From assembly GCA_963702835.1 (NCBI GenBank), contig OY969762.1, forward strand, positions 2,914,001-2,978,000: 64,000 nt of DNA. The letters run 5' to 3'. Every line of letters starts with the position of its first letter. The first letter of the stretch is position 1. Shown piece by piece: positions 50,898 to 60,097 of the stretch. Under the pieces are notes generated by a model that had not been told where the DNA came from, did no database searches, and worked only from the letters and a program-made list of their open reading frames with translations. A program made the translations under genes and the position numbers. This stretch comes from JAFGAV01 sp041479055. GTDB lineage: Bacteria > Acidobacteriota > Aminicenantia > Aminicenantales > JAFGAV01.

Positions 50898-53343
50898 ATT
50901 GAACAAAAATTATGCAAAAGCTAAAGATAGATATCTAAGTGCAACAAACTTGGCGCGAAGAATTAATAGCGTGAATCATGAAGTGAAATGCTTGCGTCAA
51001 ATGAGCTCAATTTATTTTTATGAATTTGATTTATCAAGATATTATTTGATTAATAATCAAGCGCTTTTATTAGCGAGAAAATACAAGGTAATAAGAGAGG
51101 AAGGGTATTGTTGCTATAATCTAGCATTATATTTTATGAAGATTGGAAATTATTATAAATCATTTCTCTTTTTAAATAGATCATTTGAAATATCTGTGTT
51201 TTTAAATGATATTGAAGATGAAATTGATTGTTTATATGCAATAGGATTTATTTTTTGCGAATTGGGCAATTATGAGTATTCTTTAAAATATCTGAACAAA
51301 GCCTTGTTAATTATTGGAAATAATAATAAACGAATTGAGCTATTAAATACTATAGGCATCGCTATTAAAAGAATTGCAGATGAACTAAATGATAATACAA
51401 AGTATTTTGAAGCAAAATCATGTTATAGAAAAGCTCTCAATTTGGCTTCTGCAAATAAAGAAAATTCCCTTGAAGCGGTTATCCTAAACAATATTGGATC
51501 ATGTTATCTGGCACAGAAGAAATATATAAATGCTCTATTTTATCTAAATGAGAGCATTAAAAGGATAGACACAATTGTTGGGCTAGATGTTAAAAGTGTT
51601 ATTCTTACAAATATAGGTACCATTAATTATGAGCTTAAGCAATATGAAAAAGCAAAAGAATATTTCAAAAAGGCTATAAAATTGCTTAAAAATAAAAATG
51701 TGCCAAATATATGGGAGGCTTATTATGGACTCGGGAGATGCTATGAAGAAAATAATCTCATTAACAATTCTCTATATTACTATAAAAAAGCAATTGTTAT
51801 GATTGATAAGGTTGATATAAATATTAAATCAGATATTGATAAGGCGAATTACTTAAAAAATAAATTCAAAGCATATGAATCTCTAATCAAGGTTCTTTTT
51901 CTCGAAATAATGAAAAATAATAATAACCAAGGATTAAAGAATGATTTATTATTCTATATTGAAAAATCCAGGGCCAAATATTTAAATGAGCAATATAATA
52001 ATAAAAATAAAACCGATTTAATATATCGAACAATTATGCTAGATCAATTTTATTGTGATAAGAATTGTAAACAAAACAAGATAAATGTGAAACAGGATAT
52101 TTCGCCCTTTAACATAAATGGGAAAGAAGAGCATAATGCTGATTCCTTATTATCGATAACAAGTGATAATAATTGCCAGTTTAAGAATAAGGACTCTAAT
52201 ATATATAATTATATAAAGGAACGTATTGATAATAAAACATCAATATTAATGTATTCAGTTGGGGAAGAAATATCTATTTTGGTTGTTATTAGCAAAGATG
52301 AAATTAGTTTTTATGAGCTACCTTGTAGAGAAAAAATTGAAAAATCTATACAAGCTTATTTGAGAATAATTACATCAGCTACAGGTGATATATTTCAAGG
52401 TAAAAAAGCTGCTGCAAGAATATTGAGAGAGATATTTTTCCCCATTTTGACAAATAAATTAAAAGATATAAAAAAAATAATTGTTATTCCAGACGGGCTT
52501 TTATATTATCTCCCATTTGAAGCCTTAGCTATTGAAAATAATAATGATAATTCCGGGATGTTTGTAATTGAAAAATATGATGTATCTTATTCCCCATCAT
52601 TATTATCCATAGGTGTTTTAGCTCAAAAAGCGAAAATAAGAAAGAATGATATTAGCTGCCTGATAATAGGAGATCCTGATTATTTATCATTTAGGAGGCG
52701 ATCTAAAAATCAATATTTAAATGCGCTTATAAAGAAATATGAATGCGATGGGTTATATCTTAATCCTTTGCCTTATACTAAGGAGGAAGCACTTGCTATT
52801 AAGAACGTTATAAATTCAAACAGGATCACAATGTATCTGGATAATAAGGCCTGTGAAGAAAATATTAAACAAAACAATCTGAAAAACTACGATATAATCC
52901 ATTTTGCCTGTCATGGATTCTATGATGAGGAAGTGCCAACAAGATCTGGTCTCATTTTGTCAATAAATCCGGCATCCAAAGAAGACGGTTTGCTACAGGT
53001 TGGTGAAATTTATGATCTGGATCTTGATGCCGGCCTAGTTGTTTTATCGGCGTGTCAGACGGCAAGAGGCCAGATCGCGCGTGGAGAGGGAATTTTAGGG
53101 CTGACCAGGACTTTCTTCTATTCAGGAGCGAAAACGGTCGTCTCCACTCTTTGGAACATTGATGATATATCAACGGTAGTATTTATGAAATATTTTTATA
53201 CCTATCTATCTGAAGGTATGGGCAAAAGCGAAGCACTCAGATCAGCAAAAATAAAAATGATAAATTCTCAATATAGTCATCCTTTTTACTGGGCTGCTTT
53301 CGTGCTTAACGGTGATTATAAATCTAAAATTGCAGTTCATTGA
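50824..53343 (+). CDS. CHAT-TPR protein 1, main part (caspase-like peptidase)
   Basis: Open frame of 839 codons; real homology starts at about 50890. TPR repeats up to about 51880, a spacer, then a C-terminal CHAT (caspase HetF associated) domain. The catalytic dyad is readable: His in FACHGFYDEEV (codon 52912-52914) and Cys in LSACQTARGQ (codon 53053-53055). The domain ends with GLTRTFFYSGAKTVVSTLWN and HPFYWAAFVLNGD, typical of CHAT. It has no C-terminal membrane helix, unlike protein 2. With the signal peptide of the previous fragment it would be exported. Strongly AT-rich. Convergent with the anti-sigma gene. Confidence 0.8.
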   Translation: MPKKPKYATSLLAFICYSKKQKIFRLNKNYAKAKDRYLSATNLARRINSVNHEVKCLRQMSSIYFYEFDLSRYYLINNQALLLARKYKVIREEGYCCYNLALYFMKIGNYYKSFLFLNRSFEISVFLNDIEDEIDCLYAIGFIFCELGNYEYSLKYLNKALLIIGNNNKRIELLNTIGIAIKRIADELNDNTKYFEAKSCYRKALNLASANKENSLEAVILNNIGSCYLAQKKYINALFYLNESIKRIDTIVGLDVKSVILTNIGTINYELKQYEKAKEYFKKAIKLLKNKNVPNIWEAYYGLGRCYEENNLINNSLYYYKKAIVMIDKVDINIKSDIDKANYLKNKFKAYESLIKVLFLEIMKNNNNQGLKNDLLFYIEKSRAKYLNEQYNNKNKTDLIYRTIMLDQFYCDKNCKQNKINVKQDISPFNINGKEEHNADSLLSITSDNNCQFKNKDSNIYNYIKERIDNKTSILMYSVGEEISILVVISKDEISFYELPCREKIEKSIQAYLRIITSATGDIFQGKKAAARILREIFFPILTNKLKDIKKIIVIPDGLLYYLPFEALAIENNNDNSGMFVIEKYDVSYSPSLLSIGVLAQKAKIRKNDISCLIIGDPDYLSFRRRSKNQYLNALIKKYECDGLYLNPLPYTKEEALAIKNVINSNRITMYLDNKACEENIKQNNLKNYDIIHFACHGFYDEEVPTRSGLILSINPASKEDGLLQVGEIYDLDLDAGLVVLSACQTARGQIARGEGILGLTRTFFYSGAKTVVSTLWNIDDISTVVFMKYFYTYLSEGMGKSEALRSAKIKMINSQYSHPFYWAAFVLNGDYKSKIAVH

Positions 53344-53346
53344 TGG

Positions 53347-54093
53347 TTATTTGAAATAGAAATATCCAATATCAGATTCGCGTTTATTTTTATTAGATAT
53401 TATTGCGGTGACCATCCAAAAATATTTTTTCTTAGGTTTAATAAGTTCGGGGAGTTTGACATGGAATTTGAAAAATGGCTCAAAAATCGGAGAACTTTTC
53501 CATACAGGAAGTAGAGCCTCGTCAAAAATATCAATAATATAGTAGTCTGACTTTGGAATCGATTTCCATCTAAACTGCAAATTAGACCTTGAATATTCCA
53601 TATCATTTATTGGATAAAGCAGGACAATATCATTTTGATAAGGACTCCGGTATTGATTGGGAAAAAGCATTTCTTTGATAAATTGCCTATTTGTAAACAA
53701 ACCTATAATAATAAACGCTGCCGCTAAGACGCCTAAAGAGAATGCCATAAGTCGGCGAAAAATCAAGGATAATTGTTGCTTTTCTATCTTATAGATGTCC
53801 TTTTCCTCACTCAGGCGGTGCTCTCTCTTTTGTGAGACAGGCAATATATGAATAAGGTCAGTAAGGGTTTTATTTTCCTGGAGAACAATTGACCTTATAA
53901 TTTCAAACTCATCCAAGCATAAACGGCAATGACTGATATGATCAATAATCCTATTCTTAGTCCTCTGAGATTTATTATCTTTAAGCGAAGCATAAATACT
54001 TTCTATCGAAGGACAATGCAAACGTGTTGCTGGGATTTGAGACCGAACATAATCCCGGTAGAGATGCTTTACATCGTCAAATATGATTTTCAT
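53347..54093 (-). CDS. Membrane anti-sigma factor with extracytoplasmic Ig/Fn3-like domain
   Basis: 248 residues. Cytoplasmic zinc-binding anti-sigma domain: C27, H52-x3-C56-x2-C59 (DHISHCRLC). One membrane helix at about 115-133 (LMAFSLGVLAAAFIIIGLF). The outer part, about 150-245, is beta-rich and Fn3-like (LQFRWKSIPKSDYYIIDIFD, then KPKKKYFWMVTAI). It overlaps the sigma gene by 17 nt, as expected for a sigma/anti-sigma pair. It should hold the sigma factor at the membrane until a signal or a protease acts on its outer or membrane part. Confidence 0.8.
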   Translation of the reverse strand: MKIIFDDVKHLYRDYVRSQIPATRLHCPSIESIYASLKDNKSQRTKNRIIDHISHCRLCLDEFEIIRSIVLQENKTLTDLIHILPVSQKREHRLSEEKDIYKIEKQQLSLIFRRLMAFSLGVLAAAFIIIGLFTNRQFIKEMLFPNQYRSPYQNDIVLLYPINDMEYSRSNLQFRWKSIPKSDYYIIDIFDEALLPVWKSSPIFEPFFKFHVKLPELIKPKKKYFWMVTAIISNKNKRESDIGYFYFK

Positions 54094-54622
54094 CAATCTC
54101 AATCATATCTTTAAGTTTATTTTTAAGATCGGTTAATCCTCTGTAAAGAAGATTCCGAGTCTTGTCTCTTGACCAATTATAAAACCCTGCAATTTCTTCT
54201 ATAGACATATTGAGAAGGAATAGCTTGACAGCCTTTTTTCTTGTTTCTATTAAACTATCCACAGCATGTCCGATAAGCTCCTTAAGCTCATTTTCTTGTA
54301 TTGGATTATCTTGGTATTTGGTTTTTAATTCTGAAGCCTTTTTGCTAAGTTCAACGGAAAAAAATTTCTCTTCTCTTTTTATCTTACGGATTTGATCAAT
54401 CACAGTTGAATCGATTATCTTTTTGATATAAGAAGCTAAGTTATTAATCTTTTTATCATTTTGAAGGATTTTCCAAATCTTTATTTTTATCTCTTGGAAT
54501 AGATCGTCTGTGTCTAAGCCATATCGATAAGGATAATATTTTAGAAGATGAATTCGAATAAAGCCTGTGAATTTATGTAATATATTTTCAAATTCTTTTT
54601 CTTTTTCCTTATCAATGACCAT
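54077..54622 (-). CDS. Sigma-70 family (ECF-like) sigma factor
   Basis: 181 residues from the second ATG (MVIDKEKEKEF). Region 2: YRYGLDTDDLFQEIKIKIWKIL; region 4: LFLLNMSIEEIAGFYNWSRDKTRNLLYRGLTDLK. First gene of the sigma/anti-sigma operon, divergent from the glycosyltransferase at 54779. AT-rich like the CHAT genes. Likely target promoters may share the CTTATACAA motif found in its own upstream region. Confidence 0.85.
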   Translation of the reverse strand: MVIDKEKEKEFENILHKFTGFIRIHLLKYYPYRYGLDTDDLFQEIKIKIWKILQNDKKINNLASYIKKIIDSTVIDQIRKIKREEKFFSVELSKKASELKTKYQDNPIQENELKELIGHAVDSLIETRKKAVKLFLLNMSIEEIAGFYNWSRDKTRNLLYRGLTDLKNKLKDMIEIDENHI

Positions 54623-54778
54623 TATGGACAACTAGCTTTCTAGGTATCTATATTGTATAAGATGAATTACTAGCAATTTTTTCTCACAATCCTTGACTTT
54701 TTCCACTATTTTCGCTAATATTTAAGCTTCCCGCAAGGGTATTTTCCCTTTTTTGCCTTATACAAGGATTTTTTATCT
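54623..54778. promoter_or_regulatory. Divergent promoter region with mirrored CTTATACAA motifs
   Basis: TTGTATAAG at 54653-54661 and CTTATACAA at 54757-54765 are perfect 9-bp inverted copies. Read toward each gene, both present CTTATACAA, 31 nt before the sigma gene start and 14 nt before the glycosyltransferase start. They could be -10-type elements of a shared sigma factor or a regulator site. A TTGACT (54692-54697) with taatat about 19 nt later may be an ordinary promoter for the glycosyltransferase. Confidence 0.45.
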
Positions 54779-56164
54779 ATGTTGGAAGAAACGATTAAAG
54801 ACCCGGAAGTTGAAGCTCAGCCGAAAAACATTCTGGCTGGTTTTCGGTTCAGCAAGGAAAAGATCGATCCATTCCTGATCTTTTTTACCATTCTCAGCAG
54901 TGTCGTCATTGTCCTGTTGGCCGTGAAGTTTCGCATCTTTCAACTATGGTCGGAATTCTTGAACAGCAGTCTTTTCCTGAAATATATGACCTATCCTCTC
55001 CTTTTCTCAGCATTGTTCATCATTGGCGGGCTCTTATTTCAGACCTACCTCTGGTTTTTATATAAGCCGGACGCTTTGGACAAGGATGAAGAGATCGATT
55101 GGCCGTTCATTTCCGTTATCATCCCCGCCTATAATGAGGAAGATTCCTTAAGCGTCGCCGTTGATTCTGTCATGACCGCGAATTATCCCAAGGACAAGAT
55201 CGAAGTCATCTGCATCAATGACGGCTCACAGGACCTAACGTATTTTTATATGCTCCGGGCAAAGCAGAAATATGGGGACGTGATCAGAATCATCAATTTT
55301 AAAAAGAATCAAGGGAAGCGACGGGCGCTATACTCCGGCTTCAAGTCTGCCCGCGGCAGCATTATTGTCACGGTTGATTCCGACAGCAAGGTCGGCCGCA
55401 ATGCTTTGCGAAATGTCATTCTGCCCATCATCAAGGATAAGGATACTGCAGCTGTGTCGGGGCGCGTGTCTGTGCTGAACGAAAAGGACAATTTTTTGAC
55501 TCGGATGATGACTATCCGCTATGGAGTATCATTCGATTTCGGCAGAGCCTATGAAAGCGTATATGGGGCTGTGTTCACCTGCCCGGGTGCTTTATCAGCT
55601 TATCGAAGTGATGTCCTTAATAAGTTCATGAAGGATTGGGCCAACCAGAAGTTTATGGGCATCCCCTGCACATACGGAGAGGACCGCGGCCTGACCACCT
55701 ATGTTCTTAGCCTTGGATATCAAACCAAATATCAATCGAACGCAATTGTATACACGATGGTCCCACCGACAATTGATGGCATGAACAAGATGTATCTTCG
55801 CTGGGCGAGAAGTTCGATTCGCGAGTCTATTCTTTTTGCACGGTTTATGTTCTCGCCCTACCGGGAGAAAAACAAATTCCTTCCCATCTTTGACTTTGTC
55901 TTTCTCAATATCCTTTATCCTTTCCAGATTATCTCTCTATTCCTTCTTTTCTATTCCTTCTTGGTCAATCCGCTCTTTCTGCTTCGCCATATTGCCTTTC
56001 TGACCGTAGCGGCATTTTTCCTGTCACTCTATTATTTAAAGACCAACAAGAGCCTTAAGTTCCTTTATGGCATTCCTTATGCTCTGCTGACTGCTTTTGC
56101 TCTATGGTGGATTATGCCCTATGCGGCTATGACTATGAAGAATCAATCCTGGCTGACAAAATAG
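54779..56164 (+). CDS. Processive GT2 membrane glycosyltransferase (hyaluronan/cellulose-synthase-like)
   Basis: 461 residues. Two N-terminal membrane helices (about 32-52 and 68-92), a GT2 domain (SVIIPAYNEEDSLSVAVDSV, CINDGSQDLT, VTVDSDSKVG as DxD, TCPGALSAYR, GEDRGLTTY as the TED-like catalytic motif, and YLRWARSSIRES as the R/QxxRW motif), then at least three C-terminal helices. This set is that of processive synthases which polymerise and export a polysaccharide. GC content is intermediate between island and chromosome. It lies between the sigma gene and CHAT protein 2. Confidence 0.85.
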   Translation: MLEETIKDPEVEAQPKNILAGFRFSKEKIDPFLIFFTILSSVVIVLLAVKFRIFQLWSEFLNSSLFLKYMTYPLLFSALFIIGGLLFQTYLWFLYKPDALDKDEEIDWPFISVIIPAYNEEDSLSVAVDSVMTANYPKDKIEVICINDGSQDLTYFYMLRAKQKYGDVIRIINFKKNQGKRRALYSGFKSARGSIIVTVDSDSKVGRNALRNVILPIIKDKDTAAVSGRVSVLNEKDNFLTRMMTIRYGVSFDFGRAYESVYGAVFTCPGALSAYRSDVLNKFMKDWANQKFMGIPCTYGEDRGLTTYVLSLGYQTKYQSNAIVYTMVPPTIDGMNKMYLRWARSSIRESILFARFMFSPYREKNKFLPIFDFVFLNILYPFQIISLFLLFYSFLVNPLFLLRHIAFLTVAAFFLSLYYLKTNKSLKFLYGIPYALLTAFALWWIMPYAAMTMKNQSWLTK

Positions 56165-56176
56165 ATTGATATTGAT

Positions 56177-59149
56177 CTAAAATATCTTTATTTTTCTGCC
56201 TATCAATAAGAACAAAAGTACGAAAGCTGTCGCGATCGATATAACAATAAGGGAGATCAACAAAGCCGATCTTTTTGGGAAAATAATCTGATTTGCATCG
56301 CCCGAAATGACAAAGCCAGCCCAATAATAGGGATGAGATAGATTTGGGGAGCTGATCATTTCAATCTTTGCTGAACGAAGAGCATTGCTTATCGAAGCGC
56401 CTTTCTTGAGGTGGTAATAAAATCTTTCCATGAGCTGTGAACTGGCCTCATCGTGGACTGCCCAAAGACTCATAAGGACAGCATTGGCGCCGGCAAAGAA
56501 AAACGCACGATTCAATCCCACAATCCCTTCTCCGCGGATGAGCTGGCCTAATCCTGTGTCACAGGCAGAGAGTGTTACCAAGTCGGCGTTCATTCTAAGG
56601 TTAAATATTTCGCGCATCTGAAGAAAGCCGTCCTCTTCGCTATTTTGGTTCAAGCTGAGAATAATAGAAGATCGGCCAGGATTCCTATCATCTATAAGGG
56701 TATGCGCTGCAAGATGAACAATTTTATATCCATTGAGATTTATATTTTTTAATAGCCGTTCATTCGCTTCTTTTCTATAAAAAGAGGAGAATCTGTTTGT
56801 ATTGAATAAAGCCGATATCTTTTTGAGCTCAAGACTGCTAAATTCAAGACGACCCAATTTGATCGAAGTTCCATTGTAAAAACCTTCAAGGCTGCCGCTT
56901 CCCATATCCTTACTGACCTCATGTTCTCCATAATCCGGATCGCCGGCTAGAAAAATATCTTTGGAAAACTTGGTATGGTTTCTTCTTTCTCTTAATACAA
57001 GCTCCCGAAGAGAAGATATCGATGGCGCGTAGGAGACATTATATTTCTTGATAAGCCAATCGTTATTGTTAGGGGAAAACAAAAGAGTTTCAAAAGGCAA
57101 ATAATTCAAAATATCATCCGGGCAGAATATGATTGTCTTTATTTCCCTATCCAAACCAGGATAAACCAGTAATGAATACAACTCATGGCTGAGTTTGAAA
57201 TCACGGTTTTCTTTATCGGTAAGGTTTTTTAAATAAAGTGCTATTTTCATTTGAAGTTGTTGACTTCCAGGGATTGAAAATATATTTAGTCCTTTTTTTG
57301 TTACTACGAATGCATAGCCATTTGATTTACCTAAACAATAAGCAATAAATGCCGCTCGCGAATTAGGCAATAACTTTTGGCTATCTTTGAAATTAATAAT
57401 ATCGGGATACTTAATACCAGCATTAGAAGGACTCTTTGCTCGGATTTCTCTTTTTAAAGAATCATATTCTTCTTCTTTTCTTTTAAGTTCATCGTTCAGT
57501 GATATTTTGTCTTTGAGGGGCAGATCATCATTAAGTAGATTTAAAAATAAATGTGAGATATCATTAAGTATCTCTTTTTCATGACTAATTAATTTAAAGT
57601 TAATTCCTTTATCAATGTCTATATTTGAGACTTCTATTCTATCTAGAAAAGAACGAGCTTTTGCCCGTTCTTGATAATAAAATGAATCATAGTTGAATTG
57701 TTGATCCGACTTTATTTTATTCATAAAGACCAAAAGATCTATAAGGCCGTGATATACTTCAAGCCTTTTTTCTGTGCCTAAATAGCTTGCCTTATATTCT
57801 TCTTGGCTTATTTTTGCTCGGATGTCTTCTATAATGGAAATAGATATTTTATAGCTATCTATAGCTAGGTTATATTTATTCTGCTTTTTATAGCTATTGC
57901 CCATTTCAAAATATGCTTCCCATAAAGTTTGCCCTCTATTCAATTTTTGTGCGAGATAAATCGATTCTTTATAGTTTTTAATTGATTCATTGTAATTGCC
58001 AAGATTGGTATTTACAATGCCCATATTATTTAAACTACTGCTCATTGTTTCAAAATCGTTAATAGCCCTTGCTTTAAAATAAGCCTTTTTTAAATATTCA
58101 ATAGCTTCATTATTCTTATTAATATAGGTCAATAGAGAACCAATATTATTTAGTATTCTTGATTCGTTTATAAAATCGTTTGTTTTAATTGCCAGATTTA
58201 ATGCTTGAGTATAAAATCCTAAGGCAGAATTGAAGTCATTAATATTATTATTTAGGTAACCTCTTTTTCTATAGGTAATTCCTATATTGTTTAAATCATT
58301 TATAATTTGAATATTATTAGTTATTTTCTTGCTAATTTTTAGAGCAGAAAATAAATATTCTAATGCTTTATCATGTAATCCCATATCTCGATATACCATG
58401 CCAATTGACATTAAACTTTCGGATTGATCTTCTTTATCATCAAATCCAAGAGATATATTGTACGAAATATTGAAATAATGAAATGCTTTTGAATAATCGT
58501 CAATGCTCCAATAATATAGGCCCAGATTAAAAGCTGAATATCCTACTTCTCTTTCGAAATTAATATCAATTGCTTTTTGATAAGATTCGTTTATAAGTCT
58601 TAAAAAGGTCTTCTTATCATCAAGCAAATAGTAAACTGCACTAAGCTGTCTTATGCATTTAATTTCATGCTCAATACTATTAACTTGCTTTGCGATGATT
58701 ATTGCTTTCCTAAATGAATCTATCGATTTATTAATTTTACCTATTTGTCTAAATAATTTTCCTTGATTATAATAGTTATAGATATCTATTATATTTTGAA
58801 TATCATCAGTCTTATTGCTTAATTTTAATTTTTTAGTTATGGCTAGCGCTTTTTTATAATAATTTAATGATTCAATTAAATCGCCATTATTCCAAAATAT
58901 TAGGCCTAATCTTGCTAATATTTCAATTTCAATATTCTTGTTATTTTTGTAGATAGTTTTTGCTTTTAATAAAATATTTAATGATTTTACGTAATCTCCA
59001 TTTTTATAATAATAATCAGATTGATCAATAAGGATATATTTTTGAGATTGAGAGTAAAAATTAGAAGATAGATAAAATAGTAAGAAAAAAAATATTAAAA
59101 ATGAATATATATTTTTAAATATAGAAAATGGATTTCTCTTTTTTTCCAC
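56177..59149 (-). CDS. CHAT-TPR protein 2, membrane-anchored caspase-like peptidase
   Basis: 990 residues, intact. A signal anchor lies at about 13-33, then about ten TPR repeats to about residue 480 (for example SFRKAIIIAKQVNSIEHEIK, NNEAIEYLKKAYFKARAIND). A charged helical linker (about 520-600) leads to the CHAT domain at about 630-950. Catalytic residues: His816 (VHLAAHTLIDD) and Cys863 (LSACDTGLGQ). The end LSHPYYWAGFVISGD is a CHAT signature. A C-terminal helix (about 962-985, SLIVISIATAFVLLFLLIG) and basic tail would anchor it, leaving CHAT and TPR outside the cytoplasm. It follows a small secreted-protein gene by 43 nt. Confidence 0.88.
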   Translation of the reverse strand: MEKKRNPFSIFKNIYSFLIFFFLLFYLSSNFYSQSQKYILIDQSDYYYKNGDYVKSLNILLKAKTIYKNNKNIEIEILARLGLIFWNNGDLIESLNYYKKALAITKKLKLSNKTDDIQNIIDIYNYYNQGKLFRQIGKINKSIDSFRKAIIIAKQVNSIEHEIKCIRQLSAVYYLLDDKKTFLRLINESYQKAIDINFEREVGYSAFNLGLYYWSIDDYSKAFHYFNISYNISLGFDDKEDQSESLMSIGMVYRDMGLHDKALEYLFSALKISKKITNNIQIINDLNNIGITYRKRGYLNNNINDFNSALGFYTQALNLAIKTNDFINESRILNNIGSLLTYINKNNEAIEYLKKAYFKARAINDFETMSSSLNNMGIVNTNLGNYNESIKNYKESIYLAQKLNRGQTLWEAYFEMGNSYKKQNKYNLAIDSYKISISIIEDIRAKISQEEYKASYLGTEKRLEVYHGLIDLLVFMNKIKSDQQFNYDSFYYQERAKARSFLDRIEVSNIDIDKGINFKLISHEKEILNDISHLFLNLLNDDLPLKDKISLNDELKRKEEEYDSLKREIRAKSPSNAGIKYPDIINFKDSQKLLPNSRAAFIAYCLGKSNGYAFVVTKKGLNIFSIPGSQQLQMKIALYLKNLTDKENRDFKLSHELYSLLVYPGLDREIKTIIFCPDDILNYLPFETLLFSPNNNDWLIKKYNVSYAPSISSLRELVLRERRNHTKFSKDIFLAGDPDYGEHEVSKDMGSGSLEGFYNGTSIKLGRLEFSSLELKKISALFNTNRFSSFYRKEANERLLKNINLNGYKIVHLAAHTLIDDRNPGRSSIILSLNQNSEEDGFLQMREIFNLRMNADLVTLSACDTGLGQLIRGEGIVGLNRAFFFAGANAVLMSLWAVHDEASSQLMERFYYHLKKGASISNALRSAKIEMISSPNLSHPYYWAGFVISGDANQIIFPKRSALLISLIVISIATAFVLLFLLIGRKIKIF

Positions 59150-59192
59150 ATTCCAATTATATTACAGTTGATGAAAAAGAGAAAAGACAAAA

Positions 59193-59489
59193 CTAATCTT
59201 TAGTTTTTGGCCCTATTGATGAAACTTCATCCGTCGACTTCGAAGTAATATTTAGGATCTGATTTGCGTCAATTTTCTCTATTGACCTTCCTCTGTCCGA
59301 AGGCGGACCTGAGAATGGGCTAAGCAGGGGGAAGAAGTAAATCAACAGCCGGAAGGAGAGTTTTAAATTTTGGAAAGCTGAAGGCAGGATGGGTTTCTGC
59401 TCAGCACAGTTTAGAACAGGAGCCATGGAAACCAGGAAAACCAAACAGATCAGAAGAGCAGCCATGTTACGACGAGACTTCTTAGACAT
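59193..59489 (-). CDS. Small secreted protein upstream of CHAT protein 2
   Basis: 98 residues. Signal peptide with basic start and hydrophobic core (MSKKSRRNMAALLICLVFLV), ending near NCAEQ, so it could be a lipoprotein-like or cleaved export signal. A second hydrophobic stretch (LLIYFFPLLSPFSG) and a polar, flexible C-terminus follow. No family recognised. GC content is higher than in the CHAT gene. Same strand, 43 nt before the CHAT start, so probably co-transcribed; it may be a substrate or a regulator of the protease. Confidence 0.5.
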   Translation of the reverse strand: MSKKSRRNMAALLICLVFLVSMAPVLNCAEQKPILPSAFQNLKLSFRLLIYFFPLLSPFSGPPSDRGRSIEKIDANQILNITSKSTDEVSSIGPKTKD

Positions 59490-59578
59490 AGAGAACCTCC
59501 TTAGCCAGATTTATAGTTTTATTTTGGCCCAAAATGGGCATTAATGTAAGCAAAAGTTCCCAAGACGTGCGCATAAAA

Positions 59579-59598
59579 ACTCGATAGTTTAGTCGAGT
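59579..59598. promoter_or_regulatory. Short inverted repeat upstream of the secreted-protein/CHAT operon
   Basis: ACTCGA and TCGAGT, separated by 8 nt, lie about 90-110 nt before the start at 59489. Possible operator. The rest of 59490-59695 shows only AT-rich promoter-like sequence (ctataaat on the minus strand) and no gene. Confidence 0.25.
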
Positions 59599-59695
59599 AA
59601 TCTTAAAGGAGATTGAAATTACAATTATTCGAAATCAACTGTGAATAAAAGAAAAAAACTCTGATCTTTTTCTGAAAGAGAAGTCATGATTTGCT

Positions 59696-60097
59696 CTATT
59701 TAAAAAAATACCCAATCTCCCAAGCCGCGGTGTCCGGTCCGTCAGAGCCATGGACCGCATTTCGCTCAACCGAGAACCCGAAGGAATGGCGTATGGTCCC
59801 CGGCTTAGCCTGGGCCGGGTCCGTGACACCCATAACCTGGCGCCAATATCCTATGGCATCCTCCCGCTCCAGGAGCATAACGACGATCTCCCCTGATGAC
59901 ATAAAGCTGGTAAGGCTGTCATAAAAGGGCTTATTTTTATGGACGATATAAAATCCCTTGGCTTCCTCCTTGGTCGGGTGGAGCATCTTCATCTTAGCGA
60001 TCTTGAAGCCTTCATCCTCGATCCTCTGAATGATTTGGCCAATGACTTTCTTCTTGACGGCGTCAGGCTTGATGATTGCTAATGTTTTTTCGACCAT
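59696..60097 (-). CDS. ndk: Nucleoside diphosphate kinase
   Basis: 133 residues from MVEKTLAIIKPDAV. Balances nucleoside triphosphate pools through a phospho-His intermediate; the active-site His is in RNAVHGSDGPDTA. Other family segments: IIQRIEDEGFKIAKMKM, MSSGEIVVMLLEREDAI and GTIRHSFG. Full length. A chromosomal GC-rich gene, marking the right border of the AT-rich island. Confidence 0.97.
   Translation of the reverse strand: MVEKTLAIIKPDAVKKKVIGQIIQRIEDEGFKIAKMKMLHPTKEEAKGFYIVHKNKPFYDSLTSFMSSGEIVVMLLEREDAIGYWRQVMGVTDPAQAKPGTIRHSFGFSVERNAVHGSDGPDTAAWEIGYFFK

Noticed and set aside
50365..59489. Type III-E CRISPR (craspase-like) locus
   Set aside because: TPR-CHAT and sigma genes are present, but there is no cas gene, no gRAMP-like protein and no repeat-spacer array anywhere in the window, and both CHAT proteins carry export signals.
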